A stretch of 64,000 bases of DNA from positions 62,001 through 126,000 of the forward strand of contig NZ_NOII01000001.1 of the NCBI RefSeq assembly GCF_002245695.1, written 5' to 3'. This DNA is from Fictibacillus aquaticus. Its GTDB lineage: Bacteria; Bacillota; Bacilli; Bacillales; Fictibacillaceae. Under the pieces are notes generated by a model. That model saw only the letters and a program-made list of their open reading frames with translations. It did not search any database and was not told where the DNA came from. The translations under genes were made by a program, and so were the position numbers. Below are positions 44,692 through 52,356 of this stretch, in pieces. Position 1 is the first letter of the stretch. Every line of letters begins with the position of its first letter.

Positions 44692-45492
44692 ATGGAAAGT
44701 TTGATTATTGGATGCCTTATTTTTGCGGCTCTTTTGTTAGCATGGATGTTGTTTGAAGCTCATTCAACACGTGTCATTAACGGCAATTGCGAAATAAAAG
44801 ACCTGCCGGAAGCGTTTAGCGGAAAAAAAATCTTCTTTATTTCGGATATACACCGCAGAAAGATCAGCCGAGCACTAGATCATGCTTTGAAGCAAGCGGA
44901 TTGGATCGTTATCGGAGGGGACCTTCTTGAGCGGGGAGTGCCTAGGGAGCGAATCGAGGAGAACCTGCGTTATCTGAAGAGATACGGACCCTTGTTTTTT
45001 GTGTACGGAAACAATGACTATGATATGCCTAAAAACGATCTTCTCAAATTATTAGAACAAGAAGATGCAGAGGTACTCGACAATAGTTCAGTCAAGATTC
45101 AAGAGGGAGACAGCGAGCTGTTTTTTGCAGGAATCGACGATTGTGCTGCCGGTACACCTGATAGCAGAAAAGCTTTAAAGGAAGCTGAAGGATGCACCGT
45201 ACTGATCGTTCATAATCCTGATTATGCTTATCAGTTAAAGGAGGAACAGATCTCTGGACTGTCCCTCATCTTAAGCGGCCACACTCACGGCGGACAGATC
45301 CGTCTTGGTCCGTTTGGGATCAGGCAAAAGGGCGGGTGGTACAGCCTGAAAGGTGTTCCGCTCCTGATCAGCAATGGTTATGGAGCTACACATATCCCGC
45401 TTCGTCTCTGTGCCCCTGCTCAGACGCATTTGATTACTCTCACTCGAAAAGTTTACACTGCGAAAGACATTCGCTATACTCATTTTAAGTAG
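44692..45492 (+). CDS. ypbG: Metallophosphoesterase YpbG
   Basis: A 266-residue protein with an N-terminal membrane anchor (about 5-22) and a calcineurin-like phosphoesterase domain. Metal motifs: FISDIHRR, GGDLLERG, YGNNDYDM and LSGHTHGGQ. ATG 44692 has GCAGGGAG upstream; GTG 44683 is an alternative. Substrate unknown. Confidence 0.88.
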   Translation: MESLIIGCLIFAALLLAWMLFEAHSTRVINGNCEIKDLPEAFSGKKIFFISDIHRRKISRALDHALKQADWIVIGGDLLERGVPRERIEENLRYLKRYGPLFFVYGNNDYDMPKNDLLKLLEQEDAEVLDNSSVKIQEGDSELFFAGIDDCAAGTPDSRKALKEAEGCTVLIVHNPDYAYQLKEEQISGLSLILSGHTHGGQIRLGPFGIRQKGGWYSLKGVPLLISNGYGATHIPLRLCAPAQTHLITLTRKVYTAKDIRYTHFK

Positions 45493-45517
45493 AAATTCGG
45501 TTGGAGGAACGTGTAGG

Positions 45518-46429
45518 ATGGCATCTGAAGGGAAATATAATATTAAAGCAGTTTCCAAAATGCTTGGCATACAGGCAGGGACACTGAGAGCGTGGGAAAG
45601 AAGATATGCCATTGTCCAGCCGAAACGAAATGAAGCGGGACACCGTCTTTATACGGATGATCAAATCTATATCTTAAAATGGCTGATCAATAAAGTGAAC
45701 AAAGGATTCACCATAAGCCAGGCTGTCGATCTAGCCCAAAGCGGGGAACTTTATAAAGAACCCGCTTTTGTTCAATCTTCTGCTGAAGATCAAGCTTCAC
45801 GTCTATCTGAACAAATTCTTGAAGCTTTGCTGACATTTCAAGAAAGAAAAGCACAGGACCTTATAAGCCAGGCTTTCAGCATGTATACGATTGAAAAAGT
45901 AGTTATCGATATTCTCGGCTCACTTCTTGTTAAAATTGGATATATGTGGGAAGAAAAGAAGATCACGGTCGCGCACGAGCATTACGCCAGCTCTTTTCTC
46001 CGCGTGAAAATTGGACAAATCCTCCACAGCTTTTCGGTGGATCCATATCTTCCGAGAGTCATGGCCTTTTGCGGGCCTGGAGAAGAGCATGAGCTTGGAT
46101 TGCTGATTTTTACCTTGTACTTAAGAAGAAATGGCTTTGAGGTGATTTATCTGGGACAAGGCATACCTCAGAGCGACCTCGAAAAAGTAATTGCTGATTC
46201 ATCCCCAAAGTTTGTATTTGTCTCGTGCACCATTGAGGATCATGCAGAGAAGACGGTGCAGTGGCTGCAATCTCTTGAGCAAAAGTTTGCGGATGTGTCT
46301 TTTGGTGCTGGAGGGACAGCTTTTAATATGATGGCTGATGAGTTAAAAACGGGCTTTGAGCACATGATAGTAGGGAGCACTAGACAAGAATGGGAAGACT
46401 GGATCGAGCAGAATATGAGAAAAAGCTAA
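45518..46429 (+). CDS. MerR-family regulator with B12-binding domain (CarH/LitR-like)
   Basis: A 303-residue protein. N-terminal MerR winged helix (YNIKAVSKMLGIQAGTLRAW, then ERRY, about 5-30). The middle helical bundle has the W-x9-EH motif (W150, ending in AHEH) that lies over the upper face of adenosylcobalamin in CarH. The C-terminal Rossmann part has E-x-H-x2-G (GEEHELG), the lower axial histidine motif. These are the hallmarks of AdoCbl-dependent light-sensing repressors. GGAGGAACG precedes ATG. Targets are not visible nearby. Confidence 0.85.
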   Translation: MASEGKYNIKAVSKMLGIQAGTLRAWERRYAIVQPKRNEAGHRLYTDDQIYILKWLINKVNKGFTISQAVDLAQSGELYKEPAFVQSSAEDQASRLSEQILEALLTFQERKAQDLISQAFSMYTIEKVVIDILGSLLVKIGYMWEEKKITVAHEHYASSFLRVKIGQILHSFSVDPYLPRVMAFCGPGEEHELGLLIFTLYLRRNGFEVIYLGQGIPQSDLEKVIADSSPKFVFVSCTIEDHAEKTVQWLQSLEQKFADVSFGAGGTAFNMMADELKTGFEHMIVGSTRQEWEDWIEQNMRKS

Positions 46430-46521
46430 AACCTATGCTTGGCACCCATTCACCAAGTTTAACGTGATTCATATATTGTAATAAGATTATGATTAGGATT
46501 GTATCGTAAGGGGGAACATAG

Positions 46522-47112
46522 ATGCGGGTAGAGCGGCTAACCTATAACAAAATAAAAATCTTCCTGACGTTTGATGATCTGAATGAGCGCGGCATCTCTA
46601 AAGAAGAAATATGGCAAGACATTCCAAAGGTTCATCAGCTGTTCCGCGATATGATGACAGAGGCGGATGATGAAGTCGGATTTAAAGCGGACGGCCCGAT
46701 TGCTGTTGAAGTCTTCTCCCTTCCCGCACAGGGTATGGTAGTCATTGTTACAAAAGGCGTCAATGAATATGAAATAGAAGAAGATTATGACGAAGATTAT
46801 ATCGAGATGCAAGTTACGCTGGATGAAAGTGATGAAGTGTTTTACGAATTCTTCAGTTTCGAGGATGTAATCTCCCTTTCAAAGCGCTTGTCGGGTGCAG
46901 GTTTATCAGGAGGCACTTTATTTTCATACAACGAAAGATTTTACCTGAAATTTGAAGAACATGATGTTTCAGGCGTTGAATATGATATGCTGATCGCTCT
47001 GCTGGCTGAATTTGGATGTTCTTCCACGATTACGAGCTATAGAGTCATGGAATACGGAAAAAAACTTATGGCAGAAGATGCGATTAAACAAATAGTGCAT
47101 TATTTTAAATAA
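46522..47112 (+). CDS. mecB: Adaptor protein MecB (YpbH)
   Basis: A 196-residue MecA-family adaptor. N-terminal substrate-binding domain (MRVERLTYNKIKIFLTFDDL) and C-terminal ClpC-binding domain are joined by an acidic segment (EIEEDYDEDYIEM). It targets proteins to ClpCP. In B. subtilis YpbH is the MecA paralogue at this locus. AGGGGG precedes ATG. Confidence 0.9.
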   Translation: MRVERLTYNKIKIFLTFDDLNERGISKEEIWQDIPKVHQLFRDMMTEADDEVGFKADGPIAVEVFSLPAQGMVVIVTKGVNEYEIEEDYDEDYIEMQVTLDESDEVFYEFFSFEDVISLSKRLSGAGLSGGTLFSYNERFYLKFEEHDVSGVEYDMLIALLAEFGCSSTITSYRVMEYGKKLMAEDAIKQIVHYFK

Positions 47113-47141
47113 AAAGCTGCTGAAGAATAGCAGTTTTTTTA
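47111..47141 (+). terminator. Terminator of mecB
   Basis: CTGCT - 7 nt - AGCAG followed by seven T, with A-T extension. Confidence 0.75.
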
Positions 47142-47298
47142 TTTTCTTAAAAAATGCAGAGCAAAAAAATATGCGGCAAAACAGTAGGTACAGCTTATGA
47201 AAACATGTTATGATTATTGATATTTTAAAGATGAATGTTCCCGTTGCGTTATAGGGGGAATATAATGATTTTACATAATTGGGCTAGGAGTGAAATAT

Positions 47299-48216
47299 AT
47301 GAAAGTGGCAGTATTGTATGGCGGTGTATCTGCTGAGCGGGAAGTTTCCTTGTCAACAGGTAAGCAGATTATCGCAGCGCTTGAACAAAAAGGACACGAA
47401 GTAACCGGGATTGATTTTCATCCTTCTCGATTGAACGAACTTCTTGATCTTGAAGCAGATATCGTTTTTTTAGGCCTTCATGGAAGGTTTGGAGAAGATG
47501 GAAGGCTGCAGGGTGTACTTGACATGCTCGAATTGCCATACGTCGGCTCAAACGCGCTCGCTTCAGGAATTGCGATGGATAAAGCAAAATCTAAAATGTT
47601 TTTCAAAGAGCAAAACATTCGGATAGCCCGTGAAGTAGTGTTAGAAAGAAAATTATACAAAGAACAGCAGGCGGAAATCTCTTTCGGATTTCCTGCAGTC
47701 GTTAAGCCTAACAGGGAAGGGTCCACGATTGGACTTACGATCGCGCATAGTCAAAGCGAGCTTCTCAAAGGCATCTCAGAGGCCTTCAAGCATGATGATA
47801 CAGTGATGGTAGAGGAGTTTATCGCAGGAACTGAAGTGACGGTAGCTGTGATGGGCGAAAAGGGAAATGTTCAGGCGCTTCCGGTCGTCGAGATCGTACC
47901 GAAAAACAAATACTATGATTATGAATCCAAGTATGCAGAAGGCGGCAGCATCCATTATGTCCCGGCAAGAGTGAGTGAAGAAGTGACAGAACTGCTTCAA
48001 AATCAAGCAGTGCTTGCTCACGAGGCCCTGGGCTGCGAAGTTTATTCACGCGTTGATTTTATTGTTCCGCATGATGGTTCAGCACCCGTCATTCTCGAAG
48101 TAAACACGCTGCCGGGTATGACGCCGACAAGCCTGTTTCCTGATGCTGCAAGAGAAATCGGGCTCGATTATCCGGAAATGATCGAAAAGCTGATTAACCT
48201 TTCGCTAAAAAAATAA
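47299..48216 (+). CDS. ddl: D-alanine--D-alanine ligase
   Basis: A 305-residue ATP-grasp enzyme. VAVLYGGVSAEREVSLSTG is the N-terminal family motif (residues 3-21); VKPNREGSTIGLT, the metal region VDFIVP and LEVNTLPGMTPTSLFP are also seen. It makes D-Ala-D-Ala for cell-wall precursors. ATG 47299 is preferred to GTG 47290 because TAGGAGTG overlaps the latter. The prophage begins shortly after its 3' end. Confidence 0.95.
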   Translation: MKVAVLYGGVSAEREVSLSTGKQIIAALEQKGHEVTGIDFHPSRLNELLDLEADIVFLGLHGRFGEDGRLQGVLDMLELPYVGSNALASGIAMDKAKSKMFFKEQNIRIAREVVLERKLYKEQQAEISFGFPAVVKPNREGSTIGLTIAHSQSELLKGISEAFKHDDTVMVEEFIAGTEVTVAVMGEKGNVQALPVVEIVPKNKYYDYESKYAEGGSIHYVPARVSEEVTELLQNQAVLAHEALGCEVYSRVDFIVPHDGSAPVILEVNTLPGMTPTSLFPDAAREIGLDYPEMIEKLINLSLKK

Positions 48217-48290
48217 ACAGCTCTAAGCTTGAGGAGATTTTCAGATCACCTTATGAAACAGAACCAAGCTTATTATGATTGAGGAACAAG

Positions 48291-48331
48291 AGGCCGTTCT
48301 CCGCATGCAGCAGCATAACGGGGAGCGGCCT
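48291..48331 (+). terminator. Hairpin after ddl
   Basis: AGGCCGTTCTCC pairs with GGGGAGCGGCCT (G-T pairs allowed). Only a weak T run follows (TCCATTTG). Probably an attenuating terminator for ddl. The rest of the 334-bp gap to the integrase holds the two elements listed next and no gene. Confidence 0.55.
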
Positions 48332-48452
48332 TCCATTTGCACTAAAGCCTTCTCAGCTGTGCCATTTGGCATATACAGACAGCAGAAATGGAAGAAAGCG
48401 TTTTCTTTTTTCGGTATTTTTTTCTCATTTTATCTTCTCATGCCGAATTGAA

Positions 48453-48483
48453 AAGTGTATACTGTGTACGACAGTATACACTT
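48453..48483. repeat. Perfect 12-bp inverted repeat near the prophage border
   Basis: AAGTGTATACTG - 7 nt - CAGTATACACTT. It lies between ddl and the prophage integrase, and could be part of attL or a protein binding site. The right prophage end is outside the window, so the att core cannot be defined. Confidence 0.55.
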
Positions 48484-48495
48484 AACTAATTAATG

Positions 48496-48533
48496 ACCGC
48501 GAAACCTTGATAATAAAGGGGTTCGCGGTTTTT
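48496..48533 (+). terminator. Terminator at the host-prophage border
   Basis: ACCGCGAA (plus CC) - 12 nt - GGTTCGCGGT followed by TTTTT. Confidence 0.8.
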
Positions 48534-48550
48534 CCTTTGCCGCCTAACAC

Positions 48551-49690
48551 TCATTTGACCACTTTTTGACCACTTTGGGAGATGAGGTTGTCCAAATCCT
48601 TAACGAGTGATTCTTGCATGGAAGGCAGTACATGAGAATATGTGTCCAGAGTAATCTGGATGCTCGAATGCCCCAGCCTCTCAGAAACCACTTTAGGGTG
48701 TACGCCCATCTGCAGTAGCATGGTGGCATGAGTGTGCCGGAGATCATGGAATCTGATTCGCTTTAGGCATAATGATTCGCACGCCTTGGCAAAATCCTTC
48801 TGAATTTGGTTCGGCATGACCACATTACCCGTTCGCGTGGTGAATAACAGGTCACTAGACGCCCATAATTCGCCTCTACTGAGTTTTTGTTCCTTCGCCT
48901 TAACGAGTAATCGTTTTAACTCCTGAAGGACAAGAGTGGGCAAGTGGATGGTTCTTATAGAACTTGCGGTTTTAGGTTCATTGAATGACGGCTTATAGTC
49001 TGTGAACACGAACGTTCGATTAACTTGTAACGTTTCATTGTCCAATGATATATCCTGCCATCTTAATGCGATAAGTTCACCTTTTCTCATTCCGGTGTAG
49101 ATCGCGAGCAAATATACAGGATAATACTTCTTTCCTTTCATATGAGAGAGGAAATCCTGCGCTTCTTGCGTGGTCCATACATCAAACTTACTTTTGAATC
49201 GCTTTGGTGCTTGAACCACTTGAGCAGGATTTTTTTCAATCAGCTCCCATTTAACCGCAACATCCAATGCCTTCTTAAGCAGCTGATTCATAATATTAAT
49301 GTAATTAGCTGATAATCCCGCCTCGAGCTTTTCTGTAAAGTAGTTTTGAATATGAGCCGGTTTAATATCTTTTAACTTAAGGTGGCCCAAAGAGGGGACC
49401 AGATGATTATTGACAATGACCTCCGCACGTTTCCATGTGTTAGATCTTACATTTGGCTTGTACTGATTTTCCACGAAATCGATAAGGAACGTTCTTAATT
49501 CTGTTTTGCTTGGATTAATAAAATTTCCACTTTCTATTTTGGCTATAAGTTCTGCAGCGGCTTTTTGAGCTTCTTTTTTAGTGGGAAAACCTGAAAGTGT
49601 CTTTTGCTTTCTCTTACCTGTTTTAGAATCTTTTCCTATATCGACCGTGAAAGACCATCGGTTACCACGTTTACGATAGTAACCCTTCAT
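48551..49690 (-). CDS. int: Phage integrase (tyrosine recombinase)
   Basis: A 379-residue integrase from ATG 49690. N-terminal AP2-like arm-binding domain (YRKRGNRWSFTVDIG), SAM-like core-binding domain (about 65-150), and a catalytic domain with Arg in IYTGMRKGELIALRW, H-x2-R in FHDLRHTHATMLL, His in RLGHSSIQITLDTY and nucleophile Tyr in YSHV. It lies at the prophage edge next to ddl. A TTG 9 nt upstream is an alternative start. Confidence 0.96.
   Translation of the reverse strand: MKGYYRKRGNRWSFTVDIGKDSKTGKRKQKTLSGFPTKKEAQKAAAELIAKIESGNFINPSKTELRTFLIDFVENQYKPNVRSNTWKRAEVIVNNHLVPSLGHLKLKDIKPAHIQNYFTEKLEAGLSANYINIMNQLLKKALDVAVKWELIEKNPAQVVQAPKRFKSKFDVWTTQEAQDFLSHMKGKKYYPVYLLAIYTGMRKGELIALRWQDISLDNETLQVNRTFVFTDYKPSFNEPKTASSIRTIHLPTLVLQELKRLLVKAKEQKLSRGELWASSDLLFTTRTGNVVMPNQIQKDFAKACESLCLKRIRFHDLRHTHATMLLQMGVHPKVVSERLGHSSIQITLDTYSHVLPSMQESLVKDLDNLISQSGQKVVK
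48554..48576. repeat. Tandem repeat at the integrase 3' end
   Basis: TTTGACCACTTT occurs at 48554-48565 and again at 48565-48576, one helical turn apart, inside the last codons of int. The position next to the presumed att site fits integrase arm-type binding sites. Confidence 0.5.
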
Positions 49691-49772
49691 CTTCCTCAAC
49701 TCCTATGATGATATATTCTCCAACACATACAGTAAGACCAGGTTGCAAATCGGTAGAATAGATCACTTTCAT
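49671..49772 (-). CDS. 33-residue peptide upstream of int
   Basis: ATG 49772 follows GGAAGGGG with about 9 nt spacing and overlaps the integrase start by 20 nt. The product begins MKVIYSTDLQPGLTVCVGEY and is acidic at the end. It would be translated from the same SOS-type promoter as int. No family recognised; too short for a known excisionase. Confidence 0.5.
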   Translation of the reverse strand: MKVIYSTDLQPGLTVCVGEYIIIGVEEDEGLLS

Positions 49773-49813
49773 TCTCTCGTTTCCCCTTCCAGTAAAAAAA
49801 CCGAACAAAAATG

Positions 49814-49827
49814 AGAACATATGTTCC
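49814..49827. promoter_or_regulatory. LexA (SOS) box-like site upstream of int
   Basis: AGAACATATGTTCC matches the Bacillus LexA pattern CGAACRNRYGTTYC at 13 of 14 positions and contains a perfect 12-bp palindrome. It lies about 20 bp downstream of a minus-strand promoter-like pair (TTTCCA, 17 bp, TATAAT) upstream of the 33-codon gene and int. Confidence 0.6.
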
Positions 49828-49936
49828 GTTTTTGGTATATTTTAATTATAGGGAAGTACGAGAGAAATGGAAAGGCTTGTGAGGTTGCTTATTTTTTACA
49901 AAATACGACAATATTTTTGTGTGCAATAATAGTTCA

Positions 49937-50284
49937 TTAAATGTTTAACTTTTTCACAGCTTTAATAATATTTTCTATTTCTTCAGGAGTAAGTTCGTCT
50001 TTTTTCATCTTATCCGCAAAAGAAATCCATTCTACACCAATTTTATTAAGGTCTTCTGGAACTGGTTGGAGTTCTCCGAAGAAATACGAAATGTGAACCT
50101 TATAAAATTCCGAAAGTCTTACTAACAATTCAGTTGAAGCGATTCTTTCCCCACGTTCAATTTTCCCTAAATTACTATTATCTACGTTGATCGCCAGGGC
50201 AACATCTCGAATATCAAGTTTTCTATCTTCTCTAATTTTTTTAATTCTTTGCCCGATTTTATTATTTATCTCTTTTTTATCCAT
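49937..50284 (-). CDS. Phage repressor, XRE family (CI-like)
   Basis: A 115-residue protein with an N-terminal helix-turn-helix (VALAINVDNSNLGKIERGER, about 28-47) and a short helical C-terminal part without a peptidase domain. It is divergent from the Cro-like gene with operators between them. GAGGAGGTTT lies upstream of ATG. Probably keeps the lytic genes off. Confidence 0.9.
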   Translation of the reverse strand: MDKKEINNKIGQRIKKIREDRKLDIRDVALAINVDNSNLGKIERGERIASTELLVRLSEFYKVHISYFFGELQPVPEDLNKIGVEWISFADKMKKDELTPEEIENIIKAVKKLNI

Positions 50285-50324
50285 TTAGTGGTCAAACCTC
50301 CTCAAACATATATTACATAACCTC

Positions 50325-50337
50325 GGTCATTCTGACT
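50325..50337. promoter_or_regulatory. Operator O3 (repressor side)
   Basis: GGTCATTCTGACT: one mismatch to the 13-bp palindrome GGTCAWWNTGACC. It is nearest to the repressor gene and would govern its own promoter. Confidence 0.6.
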
Positions 50338-50421
50338 ATTGATTCACAACCTGTAATTAATTCCACATCATAACAAAATTACCTTTTAGCACACATAAAT
50401 AAAATAATTCAATATAATGTA

Positions 50422-50450
50422 TTGACATTGGTCATTTTGACCATTATAGT
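50422..50450 (+). promoter_or_regulatory. Rightward early promoter (PR-like)
   Basis: Consensus TTGACA (50422-50427), 17-bp spacer, TATAGT (50445-50450). An operator fills the spacer exactly. Confidence 0.85.
50430..50442. promoter_or_regulatory. Operator O2 inside the PR spacer
   Basis: GGTCATTTTGACC, a perfect palindrome apart from the centre, between -35 and -10. Confidence 0.8.
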
Positions 50451-50464
50451 AAGTATTACAGGAA

Positions 50465-50477
50465 GGTCAATTTGACC
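50465..50477. promoter_or_regulatory. Operator O1 downstream of PR
   Basis: GGTCAATTTGACC, 35 bp after O2 and just upstream of the cro ribosome binding site. Confidence 0.8.
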
Positions 50478-50495
50478 AACGGAAGGGAGGCCAAT

Positions 50496-50705
50496 ATGGT
50501 TAACCGCATCAGGGAGTATCGTTTAGCTAAGAACTGGACCCAAGAAGAAGTAGCAGCAAAGCTGAATGTTAGCAAGTGGTACCTGAATCGCTTGGAGAAT
50601 GAGAAAGTCATTGCATCTCTCCAAATGAGGGTAAGGATCGCAACCCTGTTTGATGCTCAAATCACGGATATTTTTTTATCCAACGATGGTCAAAATGACC
50701 AATAA
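50496..50705 (+). CDS. Cro-like XRE-family regulator
   Basis: A 69-residue protein starting at ATG 50496 with GGGAGG 7 nt upstream. The helix-turn-helix (WTQEEVAAKLNVSKWYLNRL) takes most of the protein. It is the first gene of the rightward early operon. A further operator lies over its last codons. Confidence 0.88.
   Translation: MVNRIREYRLAKNWTQEEVAAKLNVSKWYLNRLENEKVIASLQMRVRIATLFDAQITDIFLSNDGQNDQ
50688..50700. promoter_or_regulatory. Operator O4 in the cro 3' end
   Basis: GGTCAAAATGACC, same 13-bp palindrome, inside coding sequence just before the next gene. Confidence 0.65.
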
Positions 50706-50727
50706 AACGAATGGAGGAACGGTAAAT

Positions 50728-50928
50728 ATGGAAGGTGAAAAAGGATTTCCGGTTTATCTGGATGCAAAGCAAGTGTCAAAAATTTTGGGTGTGTCAAGAA
50801 GATACGCGTATGAGTTGATGGATCTCTCTGATTTTCCCCTTACAACATTCAAAACATCCAAGCGTGTTGAGGAAAAAGCGTTTTATGAGTGGTTGGAAAA
50901 ACGCACCAGAGTTGTAAAGGAGGCTTAG
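50728..50928 (+). CDS. Excisionase-family DNA-binding protein
   Basis: A 66-residue protein from ATG 50728 with GGAGGAACGG upstream. The MerR/excisionase-like winged helix shows in LDAKQVSKILGVSRRYAYEL and the C-terminal RVEEKAFYEWLEKR. It may be an excisionase or a small early regulator. Confidence 0.75.
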   Translation: MEGEKGFPVYLDAKQVSKILGVSRRYAYELMDLSDFPLTTFKTSKRVEEKAFYEWLEKRTRVVKEA

Positions 50929-50929
50929 T

Positions 50930-51169
50930 ATGAATCGAGCGCAGCTTGAAACCATGATCGCGTTGCTGGAATCTGACATCGAACTTGAAAACCACATGAT
51001 TCAGTACAACAAAGAATTGTTAACAACTGAACAAGATTGGGCAAATGCTTATTCGAAAGGGATTATCAGCACACGAGAAGAGACTGTCAAAACCCTCGAA
51101 AGGCGAGTAAATCTTCTTAAATCTTGGAGAGGAGCTGAGCAAGATGGATCGTTTCGCCTTACCATTTGA
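50930..51169 (+). CDS. Hypothetical phage protein (79 aa)
   Basis: AAAGGAGG lies before ATG 50930, one base after the previous stop. The product is helical, charged and probably coiled (ALLESDIELENHMIQYNKEL). It overlaps the next gene by 26 nt. Function unknown. Confidence 0.7.
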   Translation: MNRAQLETMIALLESDIELENHMIQYNKELLTTEQDWANAYSKGIISTREETVKTLERRVNLLKSWRGAEQDGSFRLTI

Positions 51170-51443
51170 ACCGCAAGAAATCGGGGAGTGTGGTGACTGC
51201 TCAGCTACCCTGTATGACGGCCAAGAATATGCCGAGTACCAAAACCGCATCCTCTGCGAAGATTGCGAGGAGAAAGCAACAGACCTCGAAAAGAAAGAGG
51301 ATGACGTTCACCTGTTCATCGAGCAATACGTTAAAGAGCATGGCGATACTCCAGAAGCATCCGAGGTACTGGATCACTGCGAACTATGGAGCGATCATCT
51401 GCAAATGGTTGAAAGCGTGCTCAAGCAATATGATGTTGCATGA
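51144..51443 (+). CDS. Zinc-finger phage protein (99 aa)
   Basis: AGAGGAG precedes ATG 51144. Two C-x2-C pairs (CGDCSATLYDGQEYAEYQNR then CEDC) form a LIM-like zinc site in residues 15-42; the C-terminal half is acidic and helical. Function unknown. Confidence 0.72.
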   Translation: MDRFALPFEPQEIGECGDCSATLYDGQEYAEYQNRILCEDCEEKATDLEKKEDDVHLFIEQYVKEHGDTPEASEVLDHCELWSDHLQMVESVLKQYDVA

Positions 51444-51522
51444 AAAAAGAGCAGATTAGGCGGCTACCTATTTCTGCTCTCAGAAAATAATACTTATGCC
51501 AATTATACAAGGAGGCAATTAA

Positions 51523-52356
51523 ATGAACAACCTGCAGCTTCAATACGAATCGCAAGAAATGAGCGTGAATGCTCACAGTGTTAAAAGTCGTGAAATGGCG
51601 GAAGTTCAATCTCAAATCTTTTTGGCAAAGCAGTTCCCGCGTAATGAAATGCAAGCTGAAATGAAAATCCTAGATGCTTGCAAGCGATTAAGACTTGCTG
51701 AAACAGCTCTTTACCAATATCCAAAAGGCGGTCAAAAAGTTACCGGTCCTTCCATTCGATTAGCAGAAACAATCGCTCGTTACTGGGGCAATATCAATTA
51801 CGGCATTAAGGAACTTGAGCAAAGAAACGGAGAATCCACTGTCGTAGCGTATGCGTGGGATATGGAGACGAACACGCGGCAAGAAAAGGTGTTTCAAGTG
51901 AAGCATCAGATTTACACAAAGCAAGGCATGAGAAGCCTTACAGATCCACGAGACATCTATGAACTGGCAGCGAACTACGGAGCGCGCAGGTTGAGAGCGT
52001 GCATCCTCGGAGTGATTCCAGGTGATGTCATCGATAACGCGGTGGAACAGTGCGCTAGGACATTGGAAACAGGGTATCAAGAGCCGTTAAAAGATCGATT
52101 GGTAAAGGCTCTTGCTTGGTTAAAAGAAAACTACGGGATCACTCAAGAAATGGTTGAGGATAACTTCACTTACAAAGTTGATTCTTTCACCCAGCAGGAC
52201 TTTTTGAAGCTCAAGACTATCTCGCAATCGCTGAAAGATGGAATGGCGAAAAGAGAAGACTTCTTCAAAGTGAAAACTGAGAAGGCGGAAGCTCCTAAAA
52301 ACTCCTTAGAGCAACAATTCAAGGGCGGTGAACAGAATGCAGCTGAACAAGGATAA
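51523..52356 (+). CDS. Putative phage single-strand annealing/recombination protein
   Basis: A 277-residue protein with AAGGAGG upstream. Visible stretches include VTGPSIRLAETIARYWGNIN (about 74-93) and YGARRLRACILGVIPGDVID. The C-terminal part is charged and Glu/Gln-rich. It lacks clear RecT, Erf or Red-beta motifs as far as I can tell, but is directly followed by a PD-(D/E)XK exonuclease-like gene, the usual partner of an annealing protein. The role is therefore inferred from order. Confidence 0.55.
   Translation: MNNLQLQYESQEMSVNAHSVKSREMAEVQSQIFLAKQFPRNEMQAEMKILDACKRLRLAETALYQYPKGGQKVTGPSIRLAETIARYWGNINYGIKELEQRNGESTVVAYAWDMETNTRQEKVFQVKHQIYTKQGMRSLTDPRDIYELAANYGARRLRACILGVIPGDVIDNAVEQCARTLETGYQEPLKDRLVKALAWLKENYGITQEMVEDNFTYKVDSFTQQDFLKLKTISQSLKDGMAKREDFFKVKTEKAEAPKNSLEQQFKGGEQNAAEQG

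Noticed and set aside
48217-48550. tRNA or tmRNA gene as prophage target
   Set aside because: No cloverleaf or tmRNA 3' end could be found in this gap; only hairpins and a palindrome.
48554-48576. Further CI operator copies at the int 3' end
   Set aside because: TTTGACCA matches only a half-site and the repeats are direct, not palindromic; integrase arm sites are more likely.
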